From contig NZ_JACCJY010000015.1 of assembly GCF_014596085.1 (NCBI RefSeq), positions 62,001 to 126,000 on the forward strand: DNA of 64,000 bases, given 5' to 3'. Of this stretch, positions 25,843 to 33,774 are shown piece by piece. Both the position numbers and the translations under genes were made by a program. Numbering within the stretch: position 1 is the stretch's first letter; every line of letters begins with the position of its first letter. Under the pieces are notes generated by a model, which ran no database searches, was not told the DNA's origin, and saw only the letters and a program-made list of their open reading frames with translations. This DNA comes from Azospirillum tabaci. GTDB taxonomy: Bacteria > Pseudomonadota > Alphaproteobacteria > Azospirillales > Azospirillaceae.

Positions 25843-27807
25843 TTAAAACGGCGAATCGAAGGCGGCGGTGCCCGCGGGGGACCTCGCCTCCTCACCCAGT
25901 TTATTGAGCGCCGCGTCGAGGGCAAGAACTTCCTGATCCTTACCACCGAGGGTACGGAGGGCGACCGTCCGCTCCTCCGCCTCGCGCTTGCCCACGACCA
26001 CCAGGACGGGAACCTTCTGAAGGCTGTGTTCGCGGACCTTCAGGTTGATCTTCTCGTTCCGGGTGTCGAGTTCGGCACGGATGCCGCGGCGCTTCAGCAG
26101 GCTGACGACCTCCTGCCCGTAGCCGTCGGCGTCGTTGGTGATGGTGCAGACCACCGCCTGGACCGGGGCGAGCCACATCGGGAACTTGCCGGCGTAATGC
26201 TCGATCAGCATGCCGATGAAGCGCTCCAGCGAGCCCAGGATGGCCCGGTGCAGCATCACCGGACGGTGGCGGGCGCCGTCCTCGCCGATGTAGGAGGCGT
26301 CGAGCCGCTCGGGAAGGTTCGGATCGTACTGGAGCGTGCCGCACTGCCAGGTGCGCCCAATGGCGTCGGTCAGGTGGAACTCCACCTTCGGACCGTAGAA
26401 GGCGCCCTCGCCCGGCAGGTCCTCATACTCCAGCCCGGCGGCGTCGAGCGCCTGGCGCAGCGCGCCCTCGGCCCGGTCCCACAGATCGTCGGAGCCGGTG
26501 CGCACGTCGGGACGCAGCGCCAGCTTCACCGCGATCTTGTCGAAGCCGAGATCCCGGTAAACGCCGAGCTGCAGCTTGAAATACTCCGCCGCCTCGCTCG
26601 CCACCTGATCTTCCGTGCAGAAGATGTGGGCGTCGTCCTGGGTGAAGGCGCGCACGCGCAGGATGCCGTGCAGCGCGCCGGACGGCTCGTTGCGGTGGCA
26701 GGACCCGAATTCCGCCATGCGGATCGGCAGGTCGCGGTAGGAGCGCAGCGAATGCCGGAAAATCTGCACATGGCCCGGGCAGTTCATCGGCTTGATGCCG
26801 AGCATCTTCTCGCCGTCGTCCGCCGAGACCTTGAACATGTTGTCGCCATACATGTCCCAGTGGCCCGACGCCTTGAACAGCGAGCTGTCGATCAGCTGCG
26901 GCGTCTTGACCTCGACGTAGTCCGCCTGGCTCAGCTTGGTGCGGATGTAGGTCTCCAGCGTGCGGAACAGCGTCCAGCCCTTCGGGTGCCAGAAGACCGA
27001 GCCGACGGCCTCCTCCTGCACGTGGAACAGGTCCAGCTCCTTGCCCAGCCGGCGGTGGTCGCGCTTCTCCGCCTCCTCGAGCTGGTGCAGGTAGGCCTTC
27101 AGCTCCTTCTCGTCGCGCCAAGCGGTGCCGTAGATGCGCTGGAGCATCGGGTTGCGGCTGTCGCCGCGCCAGTAGGCGCCGGCCACCTTCATCAGCTTGA
27201 AGCCGTTGCCGACCTTGCCGGTCGTCGGGGCGTGCGGGCCGCGGCACAGGTCCAGCCAGTCGTCCTGGCGGTAGATGCTGATGTCCTGGTCCGCCGGGAT
27301 CGCCTCGATCAGCTCCGCCTTGTAATGCTCGCCGAGCTTCCTGAAGTAGGCGACCGCATCGTCGCGGGTCCAGACCTCGCGCACGATGGGAACGTCCTTG
27401 GCGACGATCTCGCGCATCTTCGCCTCGATCTTCGTCAGATCGTCGGGCGTGAAGGGCTCCTCGCGCGCGAAGTCGTAATAGAAGCCGTTGGCGATCGCCG
27501 GACCGATGGTCACCTGCGTGCCCGGATAGAGCTTCTGCACGGCGTCGGCGAGGACGTGGGCGGCGTCGTGACGGATGACCTCGAGCGCGTCGGGATGACT
27601 GCGCGTGACGATCTCGATCCTGGCGTTGGTGGTGACGGTGGTGGTGAGGTCCTTCACCTCGCCGTCGAGCTTGACGGCAAGAGCATCCTTGGCAAGGCGC
27701 GGCCCGATGGACTGGGCAATCTCAAGCCCCGTCACCGGCCGGTCGAACTCCCGCACGCTGCCGTCGGGCAGCGTGATGGCGATGTTGGACGTCACCGAAG
27801 TCACCAT
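25843..27807 (-). CDS. thrS: Threonyl-tRNA synthetase
   Basis: 654 aa, normal length. A TGS domain (residues 1-68) is followed by the editing/SAD domain ([12 protein letters not shown]), the class II catalytic core with [10 protein letters not shown] (Zn Cys) and [15 protein letters not shown], and a C-terminal anticodon-binding domain ([16 protein letters not shown]). It charges tRNA-Thr. It is the promoter-proximal gene of a thrS-infC operon. The usual downstream rpmI and rplT genes are absent here. Confidence 0.97.
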   Translation of the reverse strand: MVTSVTSNIAITLPDGSVREFDRPVTGLEIAQSIGPRLAKDALAVKLDGEVKDLTTTVTTNARIEIVTRSHPDALEVIRHDAAHVLADAVQKLYPGTQVTIGPAIANGFYYDFAREEPFTPDDLTKIEAKMREIVAKDVPIVREVWTRDDAVAYFRKLGEHYKAELIEAIPADQDISIYRQDDWLDLCRGPHAPTTGKVGNGFKLMKVAGAYWRGDSRNPMLQRIYGTAWRDEKELKAYLHQLEEAEKRDHRRLGKELDLFHVQEEAVGSVFWHPKGWTLFRTLETYIRTKLSQADYVEVKTPQLIDSSLFKASGHWDMYGDNMFKVSADDGEKMLGIKPMNCPGHVQIFRHSLRSYRDLPIRMAEFGSCHRNEPSGALHGILRVRAFTQDDAHIFCTEDQVASEAAEYFKLQLGVYRDLGFDKIAVKLALRPDVRTGSDDLWDRAEGALRQALDAAGLEYEDLPGEGAFYGPKVEFHLTDAIGRTWQCGTLQYDPNLPERLDASYIGEDGARHRPVMLHRAILGSLERFIGMLIEHYAGKFPMWLAPVQAVVCTITNDADGYGQEVVSLLKRRGIRAELDTRNEKINLKVREHSLQKVPVLVVVGKREAEERTVALRTLGGKDQEVLALDAALNKLGEEARSPAGTAAFDSPF

Positions 27808-27958
27808 TTGACTGTTTGCATCGCACCCGGCGCATGCCGGGAGGCGAAACTTCTAATGCGGGCGGGCTTTCTGTCAAGGGCGCCGCAGGCATTTCCGGCC
27901 GGAATCCGTCACCCGAACGGCGAATTTTCTTGCAAATTTAGTTCACGGCAAAATTATC

Positions 27959-29194
27959 TCAGGGCGGTTTGCGCGCCGGGCGCGGCTCGCCGAACAGATA
28001 GCCCTGGCCGAAATCGATGCCGCTGCGCAGGATCGCGTCGAGCTGCGTCTCCGTCTCGATCTTCTCGGCAATGAGATCGATCCCCGTACCGTCCAGACGG
28101 CGGCGCACATCCTCGATGCGCAGGGTCATCGCAGGGTCGAGCAGCAGACCGCAATCCAGCTTCAGATAGCGGATTTCGTGGCGCAGCAGCGCGTCCACGT
28201 CGATGTCCAGGTCGGTCACCCGATCCATGGAGAAGCGAAAGCCGATGCGGGCGAGCTGCGACAGAATGCCCATCGTCACCGCCCCGCCGGCCCGCAGCTC
28301 CTGCTGGCTCAATTCGAACACCAGCTTTGGCACCAGCGACTGGTTCCGGGCCATCAGGTCCAGGAACTGGCGCATGAACTCCGCATCGCTGAGCGTGGCG
28401 GCGGATATGTTGGAGAAGAAGCCGATGGCGTGCTGGCGCCGCTCCGTCTCGCGGATCAACTGGATGCAGCGGACCAGGAGCAGATTGTCGATGGTGGCGA
28501 TCAGCCCCTCGCGCTCCGCGATCTCCAGATAGCGGTCGGGCAGGATCAGCGACCCGTCGGCGGCGCGCACGCGCGAGAACACCTCGAAGAAGCGGTGCTT
28601 GCGCTGCGGCAGGCTGACCATCGGCTGGAGGTGGATGTCGATCCGGTCCGCGGCCAGCGCGTCGCGCACCGCTTCCAGAACGCCGGCGTCGTCCATCGGC
28701 GGCGCTTCGCCGAACGCCGCGGGCCGCAGGTCCGGAGATCGCGGGGCCTGGGACGCCGGCATGGCGTCCCGCGGCACAGGCCGGGCCGGGCGGGACGCCC
28801 GCGGCGGTTCGCGCTCCCCCGAAAACCGGGATTCGCCGAGCCGCGCGACCAGGGTTTGCAGGAGTTTCACCTCCTGAAGGACGGTTTCGTGGGTGGCGGC
28901 GGGGGTGGCGGCCTCCGCCACCAGCGCGATCCGCTGGTCCAGCCGTTCAGCCAGCGCGTCCACGCTTTTCTGAAGGGTTTCCAGACGGCGCTGGGTTTCA
29001 CGCTCCCGGCGGGCCAGCCGGCGGTGCAGATCCAGGACGGCGCCCGCCAGAAGGACCAGCCCGCCGCCGAGCCAGCCCACCGCCGGGCCGGTGCCGGGCC
29101 ACAGATCCGGCAGGGCGAGAGCGACCAAGACCGCAGCCGCGACGGCCAGCCCATGGATCAAGGCCGCCTTGATCAGGGCCGAAAGGGCCGCCAT
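27959..29194 (-). CDS. Membrane protein with degenerate EAL domain
   Basis: 411 aa. Residues ~8-53 contain two hydrophobic segments. A coiled coil follows (~58-120), then a variable linker and a C-terminal EAL-like domain (~170-405). Key catalytic motifs are altered: EAL is replaced by EVF (FFEVFSRVR) and the DDFGTG loop by MDRVTDLDID. Phosphodiesterase activity is therefore unlikely, and a c-di-GMP sensing or protein-binding role is more probable. The end GIDFGQGYLFGEP still matches the family. It lies 22 bp downstream of pyrD on the same strand. Confidence 0.82.
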   Translation of the reverse strand: MAALSALIKAALIHGLAVAAAVLVALALPDLWPGTGPAVGWLGGGLVLLAGAVLDLHRRLARRERETQRRLETLQKSVDALAERLDQRIALVAEAATPAATHETVLQEVKLLQTLVARLGESRFSGEREPPRASRPARPVPRDAMPASQAPRSPDLRPAAFGEAPPMDDAGVLEAVRDALAADRIDIHLQPMVSLPQRKHRFFEVFSRVRAADGSLILPDRYLEIAEREGLIATIDNLLLVRCIQLIRETERRQHAIGFFSNISAATLSDAEFMRQFLDLMARNQSLVPKLVFELSQQELRAGGAVTMGILSQLARIGFRFSMDRVTDLDIDVDALLRHEIRYLKLDCGLLLDPAMTLRIEDVRRRLDGTGIDLIAEKIETETQLDAILRSGIDFGQGYLFGEPRPARKPP

Positions 29195-29216
29195 GCGCCG
29201 GTTCCCCCCGCCCCGC

Positions 29217-30290
29217 TCAGCGGTGATCCGCCCCCACGGCGTCGCTCAACGAGGCGAAGCCGTCGCGGCGCAGCAGGGCGGCAAGGTCGCGCCGGATCGC
29301 CAGCACCAGCGCCGGCCCGGCATAGACCAGCGCGGAGTAGAACTGCACCAGCGAGGCGCCGGCGCGGATCTTGGCGTAGGCGTCGGCGCCCGACGCGATG
29401 CCGCCGACCCCGACCAGCGGCACCTTGCCGCCGGTCAGCCTGTACATCTCGCGCAGGACGGCGGTCGACGGCGCGAACAGCGGCTTGCCCGACAGGCCGC
29501 CGGTTTCCGCGCGCAGCGGCTCCGGGATCTCCGCCGGCCGGGCGATGGTGGTGTTGGACACGATCAGCCCGTCGATGCCCGACTCCAGCACGACCGCGGC
29601 GATGTCGGCCTTGTCCTCGTCGGTCAGGTCCGGGGCGATCTTCAGCAGGACGGGGGGCGCCTTGGCCAGCTTGCAGGCGGTCCGGGCATCCAGCACCCGG
29701 CCCAGCAGGGTGCGCAGCGGGTCGCGCCCCTGGAGCGTCCGCAGGCCCGGCGTGTTGGGGGACGACACGTTGACGACCAGATAGTCGACCAGCGACGCCA
29801 CACGGGTCACGCCGAGGACATAGTCGTCCGCAGCCTCCACCGTGTCCTTGTTCTTGCCCAGGTTGGCCCCGACGATTCCCGTCGCCTTGCGAGCGCCGGA
29901 CAGGCGCCGCTCCAGCCGCTGGGCGAAGGGCTCCAGCCCCTCGTTGTTGAAACCCAGGCGGTTGATGACGGCGCCCTGCTCCGGCGCGCGGAACAGGCGC
30001 GGCTTGGGGTTGCCGGGCTGCGGGCGGGGCGTGACGCTGCCCGCCTCGACGAAGCCGAAGCCCAGACGCAGCATGGCATCCACCACCTCGGCGTTCTTGT
30101 CGAAGCCGGCGGCGAGGCCGACCGGGTTGGCGAAATCCAGCCCCATCACCGTGGTCCGCAGGATGGGGTCGTCCTTTTCCCGCACCGGCGGCATCAGCCC
30201 GCTCGACAGGGCCTTGATGGTCAGCCCGTGCGCCGTCTCCGGATCGAAGCTGCGCAGGACGGGGCCGACGATGGGAAAGAGGTCGATCAC
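29217..30290 (-). CDS. pyrD: Dihydroorotate dehydrogenase (quinone), class 2
   Basis: 357 aa membrane-associated FMN enzyme of pyrimidine synthesis that passes electrons to quinone. The class 2 N-terminal helical extension (DPETAHGLTIKAL) is present. NPVGLAAGFDKNAEV, the catalytic Ser region VNVSSPNTPGLRTLQ and the FMN phosphate segment VGVGGIASGADAY are intact. The start overlaps the stop of the DUF952 gene by four bases, so the two are co-translated. Confidence 0.95.
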   Translation of the reverse strand: MIDLFPIVGPVLRSFDPETAHGLTIKALSSGLMPPVREKDDPILRTTVMGLDFANPVGLAAGFDKNAEVVDAMLRLGFGFVEAGSVTPRPQPGNPKPRLFRAPEQGAVINRLGFNNEGLEPFAQRLERRLSGARKATGIVGANLGKNKDTVEAADDYVLGVTRVASLVDYLVVNVSSPNTPGLRTLQGRDPLRTLLGRVLDARTACKLAKAPPVLLKIAPDLTDEDKADIAAVVLESGIDGLIVSNTTIARPAEIPEPLRAETGGLSGKPLFAPSTAVLREMYRLTGGKVPLVGVGGIASGADAYAKIRAGASLVQFYSALVYAGPALVLAIRRDLAALLRRDGFASLSDAVGADHR

Positions 30291-30664
30291 GGTGCGGTGT
30301 CCTTAAAGGCGGCGTCCTTGAAGGTCGCCGGGAAAACGTGGCGGCCGTCCGGCCCCAGCGGCAGCGGATCGGTACGCAGCACCGCCGCGGGCGGCAGCGG
30401 GCCGTAGAGATGGGGAAAGAGCTGGCCGCCGCGCGATGGCTCCCACTTGAGCGCGTCGCCCAGAGCAGCGCCGTCCACTGTCAGCAGGACGAGGCCGTCC
30501 TGCCCGGCACGGTGCTTGGCCGCACTTTCCTCGACCTGGGCGCCGGTGGAGAAATGGATGAAGCCGTCCGCCGCATCCTGCGACGAGCCGTGGTAGGCCC
30601 CGGCGGCGAGCGCCCTCTCCCACTCCGCGGCGCGGCACATATGAAAGATGATCCGTTCAGTCAT
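30287..30664 (-). CDS. DUF952 family protein
   Basis: 125 aa. ADGFIHFSTGAQVEESA near residue 33 and LFPHLYGPLPPAAV near 82 are the hallmarks of the DUF952 family, related to NAD/ART-like folds. Molecular function is unknown. It overlaps pyrD by four bases and is the first gene of the DUF952-pyrD-EAL run. DUF952 next to pyrD is a common alphaproteobacterial pairing. Confidence 0.85.
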   Translation of the reverse strand: MTERIIFHMCRAAEWERALAAGAYHGSSQDAADGFIHFSTGAQVEESAAKHRAGQDGLVLLTVDGAALGDALKWEPSRGGQLFPHLYGPLPPAAVLRTDPLPLGPDGRHVFPATFKDAAFKDTAP

Positions 30665-30970
30665 GGCACGGCGACCTTAGCGCAAAGCCGACCGCCAAAG
30701 CCAGCCGTGGCAAATTCGGGGGGATCGGCGGAACGTTGATAACTTCAGAATGGGACGTTGCGCTGTTTGCTTCGCAATTTGCAAATGTGGCTTTGGGAAT
30801 CCCGCGGCGTTTTGCAGAAGGAAAATTCGCCATTCCGCCGGATCGCACCCCGGCGACCACACGGAAAAGCAGCAGAATCAAGCATTCCCCGGGGCATCCA
30901 CCCCTTCGGCGGCAACTTTTCGGAACTGGCATCGGGATTGCTGAGGGATGGGCAAGCAAGGAGATGCCCC
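30665..30970. promoter_or_regulatory. Divergent intergenic region with a 10-bp palindrome
   Basis: About 306 bases of somewhat lower GC between the DUF952 gene and the small gene at 30971. It must hold promoters for both directions. A perfect palindrome ATTTGCAAAT is at 30777-30786. A related TTGCAAATTT lies near 27934 after the EAL gene. No hexamer pair stands out clearly. Confidence 0.4.
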
Positions 30971-31219
30971 ATGAACGCGATTGCGATGAATGTTGTGAAG
31001 GAACGGCACCCGGTGGACCACGCGCTCGATTCGCGCATCCATGGGGTGATCGTGTCCAGCGTGGACAGCGCCCCCTTGGCCGCCGCCGTCGAGCCCAGCA
31101 GCACGCCCGTTCCGCTGAAACCCTCGGCGGCGATGCTGGCCGCCGGGTCGCGCGCCGGCGGCGTCTCGGTCGAGACGGCGTGGAAGATCTATCTGGCGAT
31201 GATCAAGGAAGCCGCCTGA
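30971..31219 (+). CDS. Small protein of unknown function, 82 aa
   Basis: Not recognised. A clear AAGGAG ribosome site lies 7 bases before the ATG, and the C-terminal ~20 residues (SVETAWKIYLAMIKEA core) form an amphipathic helix. The middle is Ala/Pro/Ser-rich. It faces the phage lysis genes convergently, with a hairpin between them. Confidence 0.6.
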   Translation: MNAIAMNVVKERHPVDHALDSRIHGVIVSSVDSAPLAAAVEPSSTPVPLKPSAAMLAAGSRAGGVSVETAWKIYLAMIKEAA

Positions 31220-31249
31220 CCGATCCGCTCCAACCTCTCCTTCCGCGGC

Positions 31250-31278
31250 GGCGGTCCGGAATGATTGTCCGGTCCGCC
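31250..31278. terminator. Hairpin between convergent genes
   Basis: GGCGGTCCGGA and TCCGGTCCGCC arms with one T-T mismatch and a 7-nt loop. It separates the small gene at 30971 from the phage endolysin gene. There is no U-run, so termination is inferred from position. Confidence 0.5.
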
Positions 31279-31293
31279 GGAGCGCGGCCGGGA

Positions 31294-31345
31294 GATGTCG
31301 TTCGACATCGTTGCAGACCGAGACGTCATTCGACGTCGTTGTAGA
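31294..31345. repeat. Imperfect 24-bp direct repeat at the end of the endolysin gene
   Basis: Two 24-bp copies (31294-31317 and 31322-31345, about 19 of 24 identical). The second encodes the last residues of the endolysin; the first lies beyond its stop. Each copy is itself palindromic (GATGTCGTTCGACATC; GACGTCATTCGACGTC). Confidence 0.7.
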
Positions 31346-31808
31346 ACTGGAACCCGCCGATCTCGGCACAGACACTGCGCCCTTGCGCCCATTGCGGGTT
31401 CGCCCCCGCCCGGTGCAGGTGAGTCGCTCCGCCCGTCGGGTCGTCGAGCAGACCGGCCACCGCGCGGCGGGCGATCCGCTGGGCGACGGCGAAGACCGGG
31501 TCCGCGGCGGTCACCGACAGCAGCCCCAGCCGCCCCGGCGCGTCCGGGTCCCAGCAGGGAAACTGGCCCGGCAGACGGCACACGGCGACCACGTCGTTCC
31601 CCCACCACCACCCTCCATGGTCGCGCGCCCGGCCGACGCGGTTCATCACGACCGCTGCCACCGCCTCCATGGCCCGCACGGACTCGCCGCGCGCCTCCCC
31701 CCACAGGGTGCGGGCGAGCGTGTCGATGGCCTGACCGGGAGCGTCGGCGCGCAGCACCTGCGGCCCGGCCGCCGGTCCGGGTTCCGGCTTCAGGACACGC
31801 GCCCTCAT
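31326..31808 (-). CDS. Phage endolysin, SleB-like cell wall hydrolase
   Basis: 160 aa. The SleB/hydrolase_2 pattern is clear: LARTLWGEARGESVRAMEAV near residue 31 with the catalytic Glu, VVMNRV, and ATHLHRAGANPQW near 128. It would cleave peptidoglycan glycan strands at cell lysis. There is no signal peptide, so export depends on the holin-like product. The gene overlaps that gene by four bases (ATGA) and is the last of the phage module. Similar proteins also act as host spore-cortex or wall hydrolases, but the context is phage. Confidence 0.82.
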   Translation of the reverse strand: MRARVLKPEPGPAAGPQVLRADAPGQAIDTLARTLWGEARGESVRAMEAVAAVVMNRVGRARDHGGWWWGNDVVAVCRLPGQFPCWDPDAPGRLGLLSVTAADPVFAVAQRIARRAVAGLLDDPTGGATHLHRAGANPQWAQGRSVCAEIGGFQFYNDVE

Positions 31809-32140
31809 CGGCGGCCCCCATCGCCATAGGGCGGAGCGTAGGGCGGGGCAAATGGCGCGCAGCCGTTTTCCAGCTTGGTCTCGATGCGCAGCAGATGATC
31901 GGTCAGCCGCCGCTCCACATCCTTCAGCGTCGCGACCGAGACGTAGGTCTTGGCGACCTCCAGCTTGTAGGCGGCCAAGCTCTCTCGGACCTGCGCCTGG
32001 GCGGTCTCGGCGCGCGCCCGCACCGTTTCCAGCGCGGTTTCGGCGTCCCGGCGCAGCCGCGCGATCAGCCAGAACAGCCCGCCCATGACCGGCAGCTCGA
32101 CCGCCGTGATCCACCAGGACAGGTCGATGGACTCCTGCAT
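31805..32140 (-). CDS. Holin-like small membrane protein
   Basis: 111 aa. One hydrophobic segment (residues ~9-28, around WWITAVELPVMGGLFWLIA) is followed by a long charged coiled coil (~30-95). Size, topology and coupling to the endolysin by a four-base overlap fit a holin or spanin-like lysis protein. No family motif can be named, so the function is inferred from context. Confidence 0.65.
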   Translation of the reverse strand: MQESIDLSWWITAVELPVMGGLFWLIARLRRDAETALETVRARAETAQAQVRESLAAYKLEVAKTYVSVATLKDVERRLTDHLLRIETKLENGCAPFAPPYAPPYGDGGRR

Positions 32141-32163
32141 CTCCGTTCTCCAAGGAAAAAGGC

Positions 32164-32199
32164 AAAAGAAAAGGCCGCCTCCGGTCAGGGAAGGCGGCC
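32164..32199 (-). terminator. Intrinsic terminator between terminase and lysis genes
   Basis: On the minus strand GGCCGCCT and AGGCGGCC arms (32173-32199) are followed by TTTTCTTTT. It would end the structural transcript after the terminase and leave the two lysis genes to readthrough or their own promoter. Confidence 0.85.
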
Positions 32200-32229
32200 C
32201 GACGCAACACGGGTCCTCAAAAGCAGTGG

Positions 32230-33774
32230 TCACACGTCCCAGCCCTCCGCCGGGGTCGGCACCGCCGCGGAGCGCCAATCCGGCTTCCGTCCCGGCGCCG
32301 GCTGACGGTCGAAGCGGAACGGCTCGCAGGACAGCGCGCCGGCCACCGCGTCCAGCCCATCGTCGCGGCCCGTATAGCGCCCGTCCGGCGACCATTCGCG
32401 CATCTCGCGGATGAAGGGCGTCTCCCACACCGCGGCGTGGGCCAGCAGCCGGCGGTCGGCCAGCAGGGCGTCGAATGCCTCGCGGATGCGCAGCGCCTTG
32501 GTACGGCGGCTGGCCTCCTCGACCACCGCGGCGCCGACCTTCTCCGTGCGAAGCGCCTTGCGCAGCAGGCCGGGCAGGAAGCGCCCGATGCCGTTGATCT
32601 CCACATGCACCGCCGGCAGGTGATGCCGCTCCAGGAATCGGGCGACCTGCAGGCACTGCTGCTCCGCCTCGGTGTCCGGGTCGCCGGGATCCACCGACAG
32701 GTAGAGCACGCGGTGCAGGTAGAAGCGCCCGTCCGCCCCGCCGAACACCGCGGCGACCACGCTGGAATCGCCGGGTTTGCCGCCCTCCGCCGCCGGGCGT
32801 GCGAAGGCCGGGTCCCACCAGCAGGAGGCCGAGGCCATGCGCTGGCCGTTCAGCGTCAGGACCGCCCGCCCCGCCGACTCCCGATACTCCAGCTCGCCGT
32901 CGTAGCGGCCCAGCCGGTCGGGGTCGAGGAACCCCTCCGCCTCGTTGACCGGCTGCAGCAGCATCTGGCTGGTGAACTTGTTGGGGCCGGTCGTCTTGCG
33001 GATGCGGTTGACATGGGCCTCGCCGAAGCGCTGGGGCCAGGCGTAGCGGCGCCGGCCGTCCGGTCCGTCGGCGTAGACCGGCAGGACCAGCCGCGCGAAG
33101 CCGTCCAGGAAGGGCCGCGTCTCCCCCGCCTCCGTCCGCGGGTCCTCCGCGTAGATGGAATAGTAGCTGTGCGGCGTCCCGACATAGAGCTGCACCCCGC
33201 CCGGCACCAGCAGATAGTCGATCTCCGCCAGCTTCTCGCGCAGGTCGGCGCGCTTGCCCGGACTGCCGGAGGTCCGCGGAACCTCGACGTCGTCGCAGAT
33301 CACCACGTCGGCGCGGCTGCCCGTGATGTTGCCGCCGACCCCCGCCGCCACCATGGAGGGGTCGCGCAGCTCCTGCGCCCGCACCACGGTGAACTGGTCG
33401 GCCGCCCACTGGTCGCGCTCCTTCGCCGGGGGCTTCAGGCCGCGGGTGTCGGGATGGCGCTCGATGATGCGCTTGACGTTGCGCACCATCTTCTTGGCCA
33501 GCTTCAGGTCCGCCGCCAGGACGAGCAGACGCCGGTTGGGGTCCTGGTAGAGCATCCAGGCCGCGAACAACCCGACGATGGACGACTTGCCCGCCCCGCG
33601 GAAGGCCATCAGCAGCAGGCGCGGCCCGATGCCAAAGGACCCGACTCCGACCGTTTGCCGCTCCAGCCACGCGGCGATCTGCAGATGGTGGCGGGGGGTG
33701 GTCAGCTCCGATTGCCGGTTCCAGTCCTGGACGAAGGCGAAGAAGCCCTTCTTACGCGTTTCCGCCGCCTCCAT
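32230..33774 (-). CDS. Phage terminase large subunit, T7 gp19-like
   Basis: 514 aa DNA-packaging motor. Walker A is MAFRGAGKSSIVG near residue 57, Walker B is DVVICDDVE near 160, and the C-terminal nuclease region ends with GRDDGLDAVAGAL. This form of Walker A (A-F-R-G-x-G-K-S) is that of the T7/BPP-1-like podoviral terminases. No small terminase subunit gene is recognised nearby. Its ATG shares a base with the stop of the tail fibre gene (TGA/ATG overlap). Confidence 0.9.
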   Translation of the reverse strand: MEAAETRKKGFFAFVQDWNRQSELTTPRHHLQIAAWLERQTVGVGSFGIGPRLLLMAFRGAGKSSIVGLFAAWMLYQDPNRRLLVLAADLKLAKKMVRNVKRIIERHPDTRGLKPPAKERDQWAADQFTVVRAQELRDPSMVAAGVGGNITGSRADVVICDDVEVPRTSGSPGKRADLREKLAEIDYLLVPGGVQLYVGTPHSYYSIYAEDPRTEAGETRPFLDGFARLVLPVYADGPDGRRRYAWPQRFGEAHVNRIRKTTGPNKFTSQMLLQPVNEAEGFLDPDRLGRYDGELEYRESAGRAVLTLNGQRMASASCWWDPAFARPAAEGGKPGDSSVVAAVFGGADGRFYLHRVLYLSVDPGDPDTEAEQQCLQVARFLERHHLPAVHVEINGIGRFLPGLLRKALRTEKVGAAVVEEASRRTKALRIREAFDALLADRRLLAHAAVWETPFIREMREWSPDGRYTGRDDGLDAVAGALSCEPFRFDRQPAPGRKPDWRSAAVPTPAEGWDV

